Counted from the first letter of the stretch, positions 32,441 to 45,997 are shown. The stretch: 64,000 bases of DNA from Bordetella parapertussis (GCA_943331295.2 CALQLA020000025.1:1-64000), one strand, 5' to 3'. The notes: generated from the letters alone by a model not told the origin. A program made the numbers and translations.

Positions 32441-34681
32441 ATGGCTTCGCCCGCGGGCGGGCGCGCCGTGACCGGCGACGCCGACGCCGGCGGGGCGGGG
32501 CAGGCCGCCCGCCCCGCGCCGCGGCCGCCGCGCCTGTCGCTCCCCGCGCGGGTGGCGCTGGCCCTCGCCCTCGGCATCTTCACCGGCCTCTTCCTCGGCG
32601 AGCGCGCCGTCATCCTGCAACCCCTGGCCGACCTCTACCTCCGGCTCACGCAGTTGGTGGTCCTGCCCTACCTGATGGTGTCGCTGGTGGTGCGCATCGG
32701 CAGCATGCAGGCCGCCACGGGGCGGCGCCTCGCGGTCACCGGTGCCGCGCTGGTCGCGGCCTCGTGGGCGCTGGCCCTGCTGCTCGTGGGCCTGCTGCCT
32801 CTTACCTTCCCCGCGATCGAGCACGCCGGATTCTTCAGCACGGCGCTGCTCAACCCGCCGGCGCAGGTTTCCATCCTCGACCTGCTGGTGCCGTCGAACG
32901 TCTTCCATGCCATGGCGAACAACCTGATTCCAGGCGTGGTGCTGTTCAGCGTGCTGCTCGGCGCCGCGCTGATCCGTGTCGACGGCCGCGAAGCCCTGCT
33001 CGCGAATCTCGCCGTCCTGGAGCAGGGGATCACTCGCGTCTTCAGCCTGATCGCGAAGCTGGCGCCGCTCGGCATCCTCGCGTTCAGCGCCGTCGCGGCG
33101 GGCACGACCGACGTTGCGGTCCTCGCCCGCATCCAGGTCTACCTGCTCGCGTATGCCGGCGCCGCCCTGCTGCTGGTCCTGGTCGTGCTGCCGCTCACGC
33201 TCAGGGCCGTGCTGCCGCTGGGCTACCGCGATCTCGTCGCCATCCCGGGAGACGTCCTCGTCACGGCGTTCGTCACCTCCAACGTGTTCATCGTCCTCCC
33301 CACGATCATCGACCGGGCCAAGACGCTGCTGGCGCGGCTCGGGGTCGACCCAAGGCAGACCGACGCGACCATCGACGTGCTGGTACCGATGGCCTTCGTC
33401 TTCCCGGGCGCGGGCAAGCTGCTCGCGCTGCTTTTCGTTCCCTATGCGGCCTGGCTCGCCGGCACTCCGCTGCGCGCCGCGCAGTTCACCGAGCTCTTCG
33501 GCGCCGGCGTGCCCGCGATGTTCGGCGGGGTGATCGTCGCGATCCCCCTGCTGATGGACATGTTCGAGATCCCGGCCGACCTGTTCGCGCTCTTCCTCTC
33601 GACCGGGTTCTTCACCCTGAGCTTCGACGCGCTGGCGACGACGATGTCGCTGTTCGCGCTGGCCGTCCTCGGCGCCGGCCTCGCCGCGCGTCGCCTGCGC
33701 GCCCCGCCGCTGCGGCTGGCCGGCTGCATCGTCGGCATCGTGGTGGCGATCGTCGTGGCGGTGGCGGGGCTGCGCGCGGCACTGGCGGCGACGGTCGACA
33801 GCACCTACCGCAAGGCCGAAGTGCTGCTCGGCATGCACGTCCCCCAGGGGCCGCTCGCCGCGACGCCGCTCGCCGCGCTCCCGCCGCCCGACGCTGCGGC
33901 CCTCCCGGCTCTGGAGCGAATCCGGACCCGCGACGCGCTGCGCGTCGGCTACGTCCCGGACCGCATTCCCTTCGCCTTCACCAATGCCCGCGGCCAGCTG
34001 GTCGGCTTGGACGTCGAGCTTGCCGGGCGGCTAGCCAACGCGCTCGGCGTCGCCCGGCTGGAGTTCGCGCCGATCGCGCCCGACTCGATGGGACGGGTGC
34101 TCGACGAAGGGCGCGTCGACGTCGTCCTCAGCGTGCCCTATTCGCGGCAGTGGCTGAGCCAGGTGCGGCTGTCGGCGCCCTATTTCGACGGCGTCCTGGG
34201 ACTCGCGATCCTCGACCACCGCCGCTCGGAGTTCAGCAGCCTCGATGCGCTCCGTGGGCAGGGCACCGTCGTCGTGGGGGTCAACGCGCACGAGCCCGAC
34301 CTCGCCCGCCTGCTGCCCTACTTCCTTCCCGGCGTGCCGCTGCGCGTCATCGCGTTCGACTCGCCGCGCGATTTCTTCACCCGCCCGGAACGCAACGTCG
34401 ATGCGTTCGTCACGTACGCCGCCAGCGCCTCGGCGTGGTCGCTGCTCTACCCCAAATTCGGCCTCGCGCTCCCGTCCCCGGATCCGGTCGGCGTTCCGAG
34501 CGGCATCGCCACCCGGCGCCGGGACGACGACCTGGCTGCGGCGATCGATGCCTGGCTGGTGCTCGTCCGCGCCACCGGGGGCCTGCGCCGCGCCAACGAC
34601 TACTGGGTTCTCGGCAAGGGGGCCGAGGAAAAGCGCCGCCGGTGGTCGATCATGCACGACGTCCTGCACTGGGGGCTCTGA
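32441..34681 (+). CDS. Dicarboxylate:cation symporter fused to a periplasmic solute-binding domain
   Basis: This is a 746-residue membrane protein. Residues about 30-420 form a DAACS (GltP/DctA-like) transporter with about eight helices, with 'FVTSNVFIVLPTIIDRA' in the position of the hairpin HP1/HP2 elements and 'STGFFTLSFDALATTMSLF' near its end. After a further membrane segment (about 420-445), residues about 490-740 form a family-3 solute-binding domain: 'RDALRVGYVPDRIPFAFTNA', 'GQLVGLDVELAGRLANALG', 'DVVLSVPYSRQWLSQV'. A binding domain tethered to a secondary transporter would capture ligand and hand it over locally. The start could also be the GTG at 32468. The substrate is probably an amino or dicarboxylic acid. 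Confidence 0.85.
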   Translation: MASPAGGRAVTGDADAGGAGQAARPAPRPPRLSLPARVALALALGIFTGLFLGERAVILQPLADLYLRLTQLVVLPYLMVSLVVRIGSMQAATGRRLAVTGAALVAASWALALLLVGLLPLTFPAIEHAGFFSTALLNPPAQVSILDLLVPSNVFHAMANNLIPGVVLFSVLLGAALIRVDGREALLANLAVLEQGITRVFSLIAKLAPLGILAFSAVAAGTTDVAVLARIQVYLLAYAGAALLLVLVVLPLTLRAVLPLGYRDLVAIPGDVLVTAFVTSNVFIVLPTIIDRAKTLLARLGVDPRQTDATIDVLVPMAFVFPGAGKLLALLFVPYAAWLAGTPLRAAQFTELFGAGVPAMFGGVIVAIPLLMDMFEIPADLFALFLSTGFFTLSFDALATTMSLFALAVLGAGLAARRLRAPPLRLAGCIVGIVVAIVVAVAGLRAALAATVDSTYRKAEVLLGMHVPQGPLAATPLAALPPPDAAALPALERIRTRDALRVGYVPDRIPFAFTNARGQLVGLDVELAGRLANALGVARLEFAPIAPDSMGRVLDEGRVDVVLSVPYSRQWLSQVRLSAPYFDGVLGLAILDHRRSEFSSLDALRGQGTVVVGVNAHEPDLARLLPYFLPGVPLRVIAFDSPRDFFTRPERNVDAFVTYAASASAWSLLYPKFGLALPSPDPVGVPSGIATRRRDDDLAAAIDAWLVLVRATGGLRRANDYWVLGKGAEEKRRRWSIMHDVLHWGL

Positions 34682-34842
34682 GCCCCAGAGCGGTCCCGCG
34701 ATTTGTCGCCTCGTCGGCGGCACGGTGCGGATGCGCGTGACCTGGCCCGGGCTGCCGGCCGGCGCCGGGGTCACGGCGCGTGGCGCGGTGCCCCGCGGCC
34801 CGGACCGGGCAGGCGTTGCCGCCGGGGCAAGGGGCGCGAAGC

Positions 34843-36192
34843 CTACTTCCTGCCCATCGCCAGGTCCGGCAGCAGCGTCGCGATTGCCGGAAAGAAGCAG
34901 ATCAGGAACACGGCGACGAACATCAGCCCCACGAAGGGGAGCACGCCCCGGATCACGTCGCGCAGCGGGATGTCCGGCGCGATGTTCTTGATCACGAAGA
35001 TGTTGAGCCCGACCGGCGGATGGATCAGCCCCATCTCCATCACGATGGTCATCAGCACGCCGAACCAGATGAGGTCGAAGCCGGCGACCTTGAGCGGCGG
35101 CAGGATGATTGGCGCCGTCATCAGGATGATCGACACCGGCGGCAGGAAGAAGCCGAGGATGATCACCATCAGCAGGATCGCCGCCAGCAGCAGCCACTTC
35201 GACAGGTGCATCGCGACGATCGCCTCCGCCGCCGACTGGCTGATGTGCAGGTAGCTCATCACGTAGGAGAACAGGAGCGACATGCCGATGATGAACATCA
35301 GCATCGTCGACTCCTTCAGCGTGGCGGCGAGGATCGGCTTCAGGTCGCTCGGCCGCCAGACGCCGTAGGTGAGCGCGATCAGCACCAGCGCGAGCATGGC
35401 GCCGAGGCCCGCCGTTTCCGACGGCGTCGCGTAGCCGCCGTAAAGCGCCGCCATCACGCCGATCAGCAACACGACGAACGGCAGCACCCGCGGCAGCATC
35501 TCGACCTTTTCGTGGAACGTGTAGGTCTTCTGCTCGAGGTAGGCGGACTGGGTGCCGTCGCGCGCGTAGGCCGCGGTCGCCCCCGCGAATTCCCGGCGGA
35601 ACTGCCACATCGCGTACAGCGCGAACAGCGCCACCAGCAGCAGCCCCGGCCCGATGCCCGCGAGGAACAGCCGGCCGAGCGAGACTTCCGCCGCCACCGC
35701 GTACAGGATCATCGTGATCGACGGCGGCAGCAGGATGCCGAGCGTGCCGCCGGCGGCGATGATGCCCGCCGCGAAGCCCGGCGAATACCCGCGCCGGCGC
35801 ATCTCCGGGATGCCGGCGCTGCCGATCGCCGAGCAGGTGGCGGGGCTGGAGCCCGCCATCGCGGCGAACAGCGCGCAGGTGAACACGTTGGCGATGCCGA
35901 GCCCGCCGGGAATCCGCTGCATCCATGCGTGCATCGCAAGGTAGAGGTCGCGGCCCGCGTTCGAGCGCCCGATCGCCGCCCCCTTGAGGATGAACAGCGG
36001 GATCGACAGCAGCGTGATGGAGGACATCTCCTCGTAGACGTTCTGCGTCACCGTGTCGAGCGAGGCGGCCGGCATGAACAGGGCCATGAACAGGATCGCC
36101 ACGAAGCCGAGCGCGAATGCGATCGGCATGCCCGAGAACATCACGACCAGCGTGACGGCGCCGAACAGGAGGCCGATGGCGAGGACGCTCAC
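34843..36192 (-). CDS. TRAP transporter large permease (DctM-type)
   Basis: This is a 449-residue inner-membrane protein with DctM motifs 'MAGSSPATCSAIGSAGIPEM' and 'LPPSITMILYAVAAEVSLGR', and a last-third 'LIHPPVGLNIFVIKNIAPDI' typical of the family. A ~25-residue hydrophilic insertion around 'YARDGTQSAYLEQKTYTFHE' lies in a cytosolic loop. Translation starts at GTG 36192, which overlaps the small-permease stop (GTGA), indicating coupled translation. It forms a transporter with the two upstream genes. Confidence 0.92.
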   Translation of the reverse strand: MSVLAIGLLFGAVTLVVMFSGMPIAFALGFVAILFMALFMPAASLDTVTQNVYEEMSSITLLSIPLFILKGAAIGRSNAGRDLYLAMHAWMQRIPGGLGIANVFTCALFAAMAGSSPATCSAIGSAGIPEMRRRGYSPGFAAGIIAAGGTLGILLPPSITMILYAVAAEVSLGRLFLAGIGPGLLLVALFALYAMWQFRREFAGATAAYARDGTQSAYLEQKTYTFHEKVEMLPRVLPFVVLLIGVMAALYGGYATPSETAGLGAMLALVLIALTYGVWRPSDLKPILAATLKESTMLMFIIGMSLLFSYVMSYLHISQSAAEAIVAMHLSKWLLLAAILLMVIILGFFLPPVSIILMTAPIILPPLKVAGFDLIWFGVLMTIVMEMGLIHPPVGLNIFVIKNIAPDIPLRDVIRGVLPFVGLMFVAVFLICFFPAIATLLPDLAMGRK

Positions 36193-36734
36193 GGGCGCTC
36201 CCGCGTGCCGACGAAATGCTCGAGCGTCTGCAGGACGAGTTGCACGACCAGCAGCGTCATGCCGGTCGCCATCAGCCCGTAGGGGATGGTGAGCGGCGGC
36301 GAGAAGGTCGACGAGGTGGTCATCTTGTCGACCCAGGCCTCGTGGAACAGCGTCCAGGACTTCCAGGCGAAGAACGCGCAGAACGCCAGCGTGAGGATGT
36401 CGACGACGATCCGCCGCACGCGGTTGACGCGTTCCGGCAGGATGCTGGCGATCGCCTCGATGCCGACGTGCCCGCGCTGCGCCTGCACCCACGCGCCCGA
36501 CAGGAACACCGCGCCGACGATGGAGAACACCGCGACCTCGTCCTGCCAGTCGGAGGCGGACTTGAACAGGTAGCGCGAGAACACGCTCCACGTGAGGACG
36601 AGCGACGCGGCGAGCAGCGCCAGCATCCCGACGAACACCACGACGGAGTTCACCGCCGCCATCGCGCGGGCGAGCGGCCCCCGCGCCGCGGCGACCGGGC
36701 CCGCCGGGCCCGGGTTGCCGCCGTCGTGGGTCAC
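36189..36734 (-). CDS. TRAP transporter small permease (DctQ-type)
   Basis: This is a 181-residue, four-helix membrane protein with the DctQ signature 'SRYLFKSASDWQDEVAVFSI' (about residues 53-72). It starts at GTG 36734, overlapping the binding-protein stop by four bases (GTGA), and ends overlapping the large-permease start the same way. The N-terminal ~25 residues are Gly/Pro/Ala-rich and may be cytosolic. Confidence 0.9.
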   Translation of the reverse strand: MTHDGGNPGPAGPVAAARGPLARAMAAVNSVVVFVGMLALLAASLVLTWSVFSRYLFKSASDWQDEVAVFSIVGAVFLSGAWVQAQRGHVGIEAIASILPERVNRVRRIVVDILTLAFCAFFAWKSWTLFHEAWVDKMTTSSTFSPPLTIPYGLMATGMTLLVVQLVLQTLEHFVGTRERP

Positions 36735-37759
36735 AGCAGCTTCTGGGCGAGCGCCAGGAGCTTGGCGCAGTTCTCGTTCTTGTCGGCGAAGTCCTTCCAG
36801 ACGGGCTTCGCCAGCACCTGCCACTTGGCGAGCGTCGCGTCGTCGAGGTCGTAGACCTTGGCGCCCTTCTTCGCGTAGACCTCGGCCACCGCGATGTCGT
36901 CGGCCTTCGCGTTGTCGACGGCGAACTTCTCGAGGTCGGCGCCCACCGACATGATCGCGTCCTGGTGTGCCTTCGGCAGCTTGTCGAAGATCGGCTTCGA
37001 GATCATCAGCGGCTCCAGCATGAACCAGTACGACTTGCCGCGGCCGCTGGTGAGGAACTTGGAGACCTCCTCGAGACGGAACGAGATGAGGCTGGTCGAC
37101 GACGTGAGCGCGGCGTCCATCGCGCCGGTCTGCATCGCCGCGTAGATCTCGTTCGACGGCAGCGACAGCACCGACGCGCCGGCGTCCTTGAACATCATGT
37201 CCATCTCGCGGCTGCCGCCACGCACCTTCATGCCCTTCGCATCGTCGGGACCGACGAGGCCCTTGGTGCGGCTGGCCACCCCGCCCGCCTGCCAGATCCA
37301 CGTCACGATGACGATCCCCTTCTCCGCCAGGATCTGCGCCAGGAACTTGCCGACCTCGGCGTTCTTCCACTTGCTGCCGACCTCGTACGACGGCACCAGC
37401 GCGGGCAGGAGCCCGATGTTGGTTTCCGGCACTTCCCCGCCCGCATACGAGATGGGCACCAGCGACATGTCGAGCGCGCCGCGCCGCAGCGCGCTGAACT
37501 GCGAGTTGACCTTGACCAGCGACGAATTCGGGTAGATGTCGAACTTGACGCCGCCGTTGGTCTTCTTCTCGACGTCGGCGGCGAACTTGCGCACCAGCCG
37601 GTCGCGGAAATCGCCCTCGGTGATCGTGCCGCCGGGAAACTGGTGGGAGATCTTCAGCGTCGTCGGCGACTGCGCATCGGCGTTGCCGGCGCGGCCAAGC
37701 GCCAGCGCGGACAGGCTCGCGGCCGAACCGAGGACGAAACGACGGCGGGTTGATTCCAT
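36731..37759 (-). CDS. TRAP transporter substrate-binding protein (DctP-type)
   Basis: This is a 342-residue periplasmic binding protein with a Tat-like signal ('ESTRRRFVLGSAASLSALAL') cleaved near 'GNADAQSP'. The mature domain contains 'LVKVNSQFSALRRGALDMSL' and 'MKVRGGSREMDMMFKDAGAS', which includes the conserved carboxylate-binding arginine region of DctP proteins. The ATG at 37759 has a strong site (aggaggtgtc). It is the first gene of a QMP operon whose order here is P-Q-M. It is a different lineage from the DctP at 9294. The ligand is unknown. Confidence 0.92.
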   Translation of the reverse strand: MESTRRRFVLGSAASLSALALGRAGNADAQSPTTLKISHQFPGGTITEGDFRDRLVRKFAADVEKKTNGGVKFDIYPNSSLVKVNSQFSALRRGALDMSLVPISYAGGEVPETNIGLLPALVPSYEVGSKWKNAEVGKFLAQILAEKGIVIVTWIWQAGGVASRTKGLVGPDDAKGMKVRGGSREMDMMFKDAGASVLSLPSNEIYAAMQTGAMDAALTSSTSLISFRLEEVSKFLTSGRGKSYWFMLEPLMISKPIFDKLPKAHQDAIMSVGADLEKFAVDNAKADDIAVAEVYAKKGAKVYDLDDATLAKWQVLAKPVWKDFADKNENCAKLLALAQKLL

Positions 37760-37881
37760 GACACCTCCTGGGATTGGACGGATCGACGCAACCCGGAGAG
37801 CGCGCTCGGGGCGCGCATTATTGTCGTGGGTCGAGCCAACAGCGTTTTGGTGTGCAGATGATATACGACGACGACAAAGCG

Positions 37882-37920
37882 GCGTAGCCCGGGTTGAGCA
37901 AAGCTCAACCCGGGCTACGC
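37882..37920. terminator. Perfect 18-bp hairpin gcgtagcccgggttgagc-aaa (REP-like copy 2)
   Basis: The arms gcgtagcccgggttgagc and gctcaacccgggctacgc are perfectly complementary around an AAA triloop. The element sits 12 bases past the katG stop and shares its core with three other copies in the window. No long T-tract is present, so a REP-like 3' element that terminates or stabilises mRNA fits. Confidence 0.88.
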
Positions 37921-37932
37921 CGGGCGCTGCCG

Positions 37933-40137
<2,205 letters not shown>

Positions 40138-40259
40138 TCATTCCTCTTGTTGTTCGGCCGTTGCCGCCCGATCGCGGGGGTCTTGCCAACCGGATGCGCC
40201 AGGCGAATCCACAGACGGTAGCGGGTCGTCCGTACAGCGTCCAGTCGAATGTTGCTATC

Positions 40260-40286
40260 CCGCGCATAGGAGGTGCCTATGCGCGG
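40260..40286. promoter_or_regulatory. Perfect 11-bp inverted repeat ccgcgcatagg-aggtg-cctatgcgcgg
   Basis: This palindrome with a five-base spacer lies between the divergent katG and thiC genes. It could be a regulator's operator for either gene or an RNA hairpin. It is not part of the TPP riboswitch, which starts about 100 bases further right. No T-tract follows. Confidence 0.6.
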
Positions 40287-40379
40287 CGCGCGCAGCCCGG
40301 GCGGCGTGCGGCGGTGGTCGCGTTCGCGGCGGTCGCGCGGCGCGGGGCTCCCATTGCCCCACGACCGGGTTTGGCGTAA

Positions 40380-42464
<2,085 letters not shown>

Positions 42465-42481
42465 CCCGACGCCGACCGCCG

Positions 42482-43549
42482 ATGCCACGCTCCACCATCA
42501 AGCTGCCGCCCAAGGCGCCCGCCGGCACGACCGCCAAGGCGCCGTCGGGGCGCGCGATGCGCGCGCATCGCGGCAAGCCGCCGCCGCCCGCGCGGGCGGC
42601 TGTCGAGCCCCCCGCGCCCGCCGCGACGCCGGCGGCAACGCCTCCCGCGCGGACGTCCGACAGCGCGACGCGGCGGCGATCGACCCGGTCGCCGATGCCC
42701 GACCTCTCCCCCCCGCGACCGGCCGGCCCGCCGCGCCGCGAGTCGGCGCCGTCGCGCGGCGGGCCGGTGCCGCCGCGCAAGCCGCCGGCCGCGCGCGCAT
42801 CGGCGACCCCGCTCGTGCCCGACAACCCGCGGCTGTCGAAGCGAATGGGCGAGCTGGGCCTTTGCTCCCGGCGCGAGGCCGACGAGTGGATCGAGAACGG
42901 CTGGGTGAAGGTCGACGGCGTCGTGGTCTCGACGCTCGGCACGCGCGTGCCGCCCGACGCAGCGATCGAGATCGACCCGCGAGCGCACCGGCACCAGAAG
43001 GAAAGCGTGACCATCCTGCTGCACAAGCCGGTCGGTTACGTCTCAGGCCAGGCCGAGGACGGCTACCAGCCGGCGATGGTGCTGATCCGCCCCGAGAACC
43101 GCTGGGAAGAGGATCACGGGCCGCAGCAGTGGATGCCCGGGCACCTGCGCGGGCTTGCGCCCGCCGGGCGCCTCGACATCGACTCCACCGGCCTCCTGGT
43201 GTTCACCCAGGACGGGCGGGTTGCGAAGCGGCTGATCGGGCACGACTCCGAGGTGGAAAAGGAATACCTGGTGCGCGTCGAGGGGACGCTCGACGAACAG
43301 GGATTGAAGCGCCTCAACCACGGCCTCGAGCTCGACGGCGAGCGCCTCAAGCCGGCGCGCGTGTCGTGGCAGAACGAGCACCAGCTGCGCTTCGTCCTGC
43401 GGCAGGGCAAGAAGCGCCAGATCCGGCGGATGTGCGAGATGGTCGGCCTGACCGTCACCGGCTTGAAGCGCGTGCGCACCGGCAGCGTTCCGCTGGGCAA
43501 GCTGCCGGTGGGGAAGTGGCGGTACCTGCGCGGCGACGAGAAGTTCTGA
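42482..43549 (+). CDS. RsuA/RluB/RluF-family rRNA pseudouridine synthase
   Basis: This is a 355-residue protein. Residues 1-115 are a low-complexity, basic Pro/Ala/Arg-rich extension. An S4 RNA-binding domain follows ('RLSKRMGELGLCSRREADEW', about 118-137), then the catalytic domain with 'APAGRLDIDSTGLLVFTQDG' (catalytic Asp in GRLD) and 'LRQGKKRQIRRMCEMVG'. This resembles RluF/RluB, which modify 23S rRNA. The N-terminal extension is unusually long and may bind RNA nonspecifically. It is likely co-transcribed with thiC, 17 bases upstream. Confidence 0.9.
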   Translation: MPRSTIKLPPKAPAGTTAKAPSGRAMRAHRGKPPPPARAAVEPPAPAATPAATPPARTSDSATRRRSTRSPMPDLSPPRPAGPPRRESAPSRGGPVPPRKPPAARASATPLVPDNPRLSKRMGELGLCSRREADEWIENGWVKVDGVVVSTLGTRVPPDAAIEIDPRAHRHQKESVTILLHKPVGYVSGQAEDGYQPAMVLIRPENRWEEDHGPQQWMPGHLRGLAPAGRLDIDSTGLLVFTQDGRVAKRLIGHDSEVEKEYLVRVEGTLDEQGLKRLNHGLELDGERLKPARVSWQNEHQLRFVLRQGKKRQIRRMCEMVGLTVTGLKRVRTGSVPLGKLPVGKWRYLRGDEKF

Positions 43550-43598
43550 CCGCGCGGCATCGATCACCGCGCCGGCGCGCAATCGCGGATCGGGTTCC

Positions 43599-44444
43599 CT
43601 ACTTCGCTGCCGCCACCGGAACCTTGCGGTTGGCCATGTAGCGGAGGTACGCGAGGAGGTCGTTGAGGTCGCGGTCGGACAGCACCGACACCGGGAACGC
43701 GGGCATCTTCGTCGCCGGCCACCGGCGCAGCGATTGCGGATCGCGGATCAGCCGGCGCAGCGCGTCGAGGCGCAGGTATTCGGTGGCATTGAACGGCACG
43801 TTGAGGTCGGGCCCGATCGACGAATCACCGGCGAGGTTCAGCGTGTGGCAGACGATGCAGTTCTTCTGGAACGCCGCGAATCCGCGGTTGACCGAGCCGT
43901 CGACGGCGAGCGTCGCCGCCGGAACGATGGCCGGGAACCGCTGCGCGAGCGATGGCAGCTCGTCGACCCGCGCGATCCGGTACGGCCATTGCTCGGGGAC
44001 GATCAGCGCGCGCTCGGGCCGCAGCCAGACCAGGTAGAACGGTCCCGCGCTCGCCGGATCGCCGACGTTGATCGGCGGCCAGGTCGCATCCGGCGGCTCG
44101 ACCGCGAGGTAGGCGCGGGCGGCGTTGTCGCCGGCGGCCATGAGCAGCGAGGCCTGGAGCGTCGCCGCGAAACCGTCGGCCGCGGCAAAGCGCACCGATG
44201 CGGCGGGCGCGATTCCCGGGAGCAGCGCCGCCACGGGCAGCGCCCGGTAGGTCATGCTGCGCTTGTACGCGATGTCGTTGGGCACGGTGATCGATACCGT
44301 CGCCGGATGCGCGAGCAGGCTGGCGACGGTGTGGACCACCGCGCGGCCACCGGCGGTCACCGTCAGCGTGGGTTCGGCCGCAAGCGCAGCAAAGCCGGCC
44401 AGGCCGGCAACGATCCCCACCATCCACTGTCGCATCGCGCGCAT
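43599..44444 (-). CDS. Periplasmic cytochrome c with N-terminal oxidoreductase-like domain
   Basis: This is a 281-residue protein with a Sec signal ('MVGIVAGLAGFAALAAEP'). Residues about 25-180 resemble a small molybdopterin-oxidoreductase-like beta domain ('SMTYRALPVAALLPGI', 'YLVWLRPERALIVPEQWPYR'). Residues about 190-275 form a class-I cytochrome c with 'FQKNCIVCHTLNLAG' (CXXCH, haem attachment) and Met ligand 'WPATKMPAFPVS'. It probably passes electrons between a periplasmic dehydrogenase and the respiratory chain. A second Met at 44435 is an equally plausible start. It is convergent with the pseudouridine synthase. Confidence 0.85.
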   Translation of the reverse strand: MRAMRQWMVGIVAGLAGFAALAAEPTLTVTAGGRAVVHTVASLLAHPATVSITVPNDIAYKRSMTYRALPVAALLPGIAPAASVRFAAADGFAATLQASLLMAAGDNAARAYLAVEPPDATWPPINVGDPASAGPFYLVWLRPERALIVPEQWPYRIARVDELPSLAQRFPAIVPAATLAVDGSVNRGFAAFQKNCIVCHTLNLAGDSSIGPDLNVPFNATEYLRLDALRRLIRDPQSLRRWPATKMPAFPVSVLSDRDLNDLLAYLRYMANRKVPVAAAK

Positions 44445-44487
44445 TCGTCTCCCCGTCGCCGCCGTCCGCGTTCGCGGATCGCGCCGG

Positions 44488-45399
44488 CTAGTCCTCGGCC
44501 GCTGCCGGCCGCACGATATAGCCGCCCGATTTCTCGTCGCGCTCGAGCACCAGCGTGCCGTCGCGCGCGGCCTCCTCCAGCATCGCGTTGAACGAGCGGA
44601 AGCCGTAGTACGACTCGTTGAAGCCGGGCTTGCGGCGCTTCAGCGCCTGCTTGACCATCGAGCCCCAGATCTTTTCCTCGTCGCCGCGCTCGGCAATCAG
44701 CGCCTCGACCGTCTCGATGATGAGGTCCAGCGCTTCGTGCCGGCGATCTTCCGCGCCTTTCTTCGCCGGGCCGTCGTCGTCGCTGGCCCGCTTCACCGGC
44801 CCGTCGTCGTCGCCGACGCGCTTCGGCGCCGCGTCGTCGGCGGCGGCTGCCGCCTTGGCCGGCGTCCTGGCATCGCCGGCGACGGACTTTGCCGCGCGCT
44901 TGCGCGCCACCGGGCGTTTCTTTTCCCGCACCAGGTCGTCGTAGAAGATGAATTCGTCGCAGTTCGCGATCAGCAGGTCCGACGTCGAGTTCTTGACCCC
45001 CACGCCGATCACGATCTTGTTGTTCTCGCGCAGCTTGCTCACCAGCGGCGAGAAGTCGGAGTCGCCGGAGATGATGACGAACGCGCCGACGTGCGACTTG
45101 GTGTAGCAGAGATCGAGGGCGTCCACGACCATGCGGATGTCGGCGGAGTTCTTGCCCGACTGGCGCACGTGGGGAATCTCGATCAGCTCGAACGATGCCT
45201 CGTGCATCGGCGCCTTGAACGCCTTGTAGCGGTCCCAGTCGCAGTAGGCCTTCTTGACGACGATGCTGCCCTTGAGGAGCAGCCGCTCGAGGACCTTGCC
45301 GATGTCGAACTTGTCGTACTTCGCGTCGCGCACGCCGAGGGCGATGTTCTCGAAATCGCAGAACAGCGCCATGTTGGTGATTTCGGTCAACTGGGCCAT
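44488..45399 (-). CDS. NYN/LabA-like (DUF88) protein with C-terminal OST-HTH/LOTUS-like domain
   Basis: This is a 303-residue protein. The N-terminal PIN-like NYN nuclease-type domain shows the acidic residues expected for metal binding: 'NMALFCDFENIALGV' (D, N), 'SADIRMVVDALDLC' and 'FVIISGDSDFSPLVSKLREN'. A charged linker with two near-identical 'DDDGPxKxASDDDGPAKKG' modules follows. The last ~80 residues ('EEKIWGSMVKQALKRRKPGF') look like an OST-HTH/LOTUS fold, a common partner of NYN domains that binds RNA. A role in RNA processing or decay is plausible. The ATG at 45399 was chosen because the domain starts directly after it. Confidence 0.85.
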   Translation of the reverse strand: MAQLTEITNMALFCDFENIALGVRDAKYDKFDIGKVLERLLLKGSIVVKKAYCDWDRYKAFKAPMHEASFELIEIPHVRQSGKNSADIRMVVDALDLCYTKSHVGAFVIISGDSDFSPLVSKLRENNKIVIGVGVKNSTSDLLIANCDEFIFYDDLVREKKRPVARKRAAKSVAGDARTPAKAAAAADDAAPKRVGDDDGPVKRASDDDGPAKKGAEDRRHEALDLIIETVEALIAERGDEEKIWGSMVKQALKRRKPGFNESYYGFRSFNAMLEEAARDGTLVLERDEKSGGYIVRPAAAED

Positions 45400-45580
45400 C
45401 GGGGTGTCCGTGACGATCGACTCGCGCCGGCACCGGGGGAGTCCCCGGCGACGCGAGCGCACGGCCCATACAATACCACCCCACGCCGCTGCGCTCCGCA
45501 CCGTGCAGCGGCGCAGAGAGCGGCGCGCAATCGCCGCAACAAGCTGCCGTGACGGCGGCCCTATGCGACGGCAGGCGCCG

Positions 45581-45997
45581 TCAGCGGATCTTCGTCATCT
45601 GCGTCCAGACGGTGCCGCGGTACGGGTAGATCGTCGCGTAATGGGCGGCCAGCGTGGTCAGCTCCGTCGCCACCGCCATCGGGAATCCCTTGCGGGCCCC
45701 GCGGTGGTCGACGATCAGTTCCTTGAAGTACGGGTCGCACTGCGCCGGGCGCTTCCACAGTTCGCACAGCCGGTTGGCGATCCGCGGGAAATGGCGCGAC
45801 AGCTCGCGCGGGCGCACCGCGTAGGCGAGGCCCGCCATCCACTGGATCGTCGCCGTCTCGAGGGTGTTGCGCGGCTGGGGGCCGCGCGCGCGGCTCCAGT
45901 CGTTGGCCAGTTCCGGCCGCACGATCAGGTCGATGTTCCGGCGCGCTTCGTCGAGGGAGATCTTCTCGAACTCCAGGGTTGGCTTGAACGTGTTCAT
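45581..45997 (-). CDS. Hypothetical protein (138 aa)
   Basis: I do not recognise this protein. It is mostly helical and acidic-to-neutral, with no signal peptide or membrane segment. Notable stretches are 'NTLETATIQWMAGLAYAVRP' and 'LCELWKRPAQCDPYFKELIV'. A strong ribosome site (aggaggcaccggca) precedes the ATG at 45997, and the coding composition is convincing. It is transcribed alone, upstream of and on the same strand as the NYN gene. Confidence 0.75.
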   Translation of the reverse strand: MNTFKPTLEFEKISLDEARRNIDLIVRPELANDWSRARGPQPRNTLETATIQWMAGLAYAVRPRELSRHFPRIANRLCELWKRPAQCDPYFKELIVDHRGARKGFPMAVATELTTLAAHYATIYPYRGTVWTQMTKIR

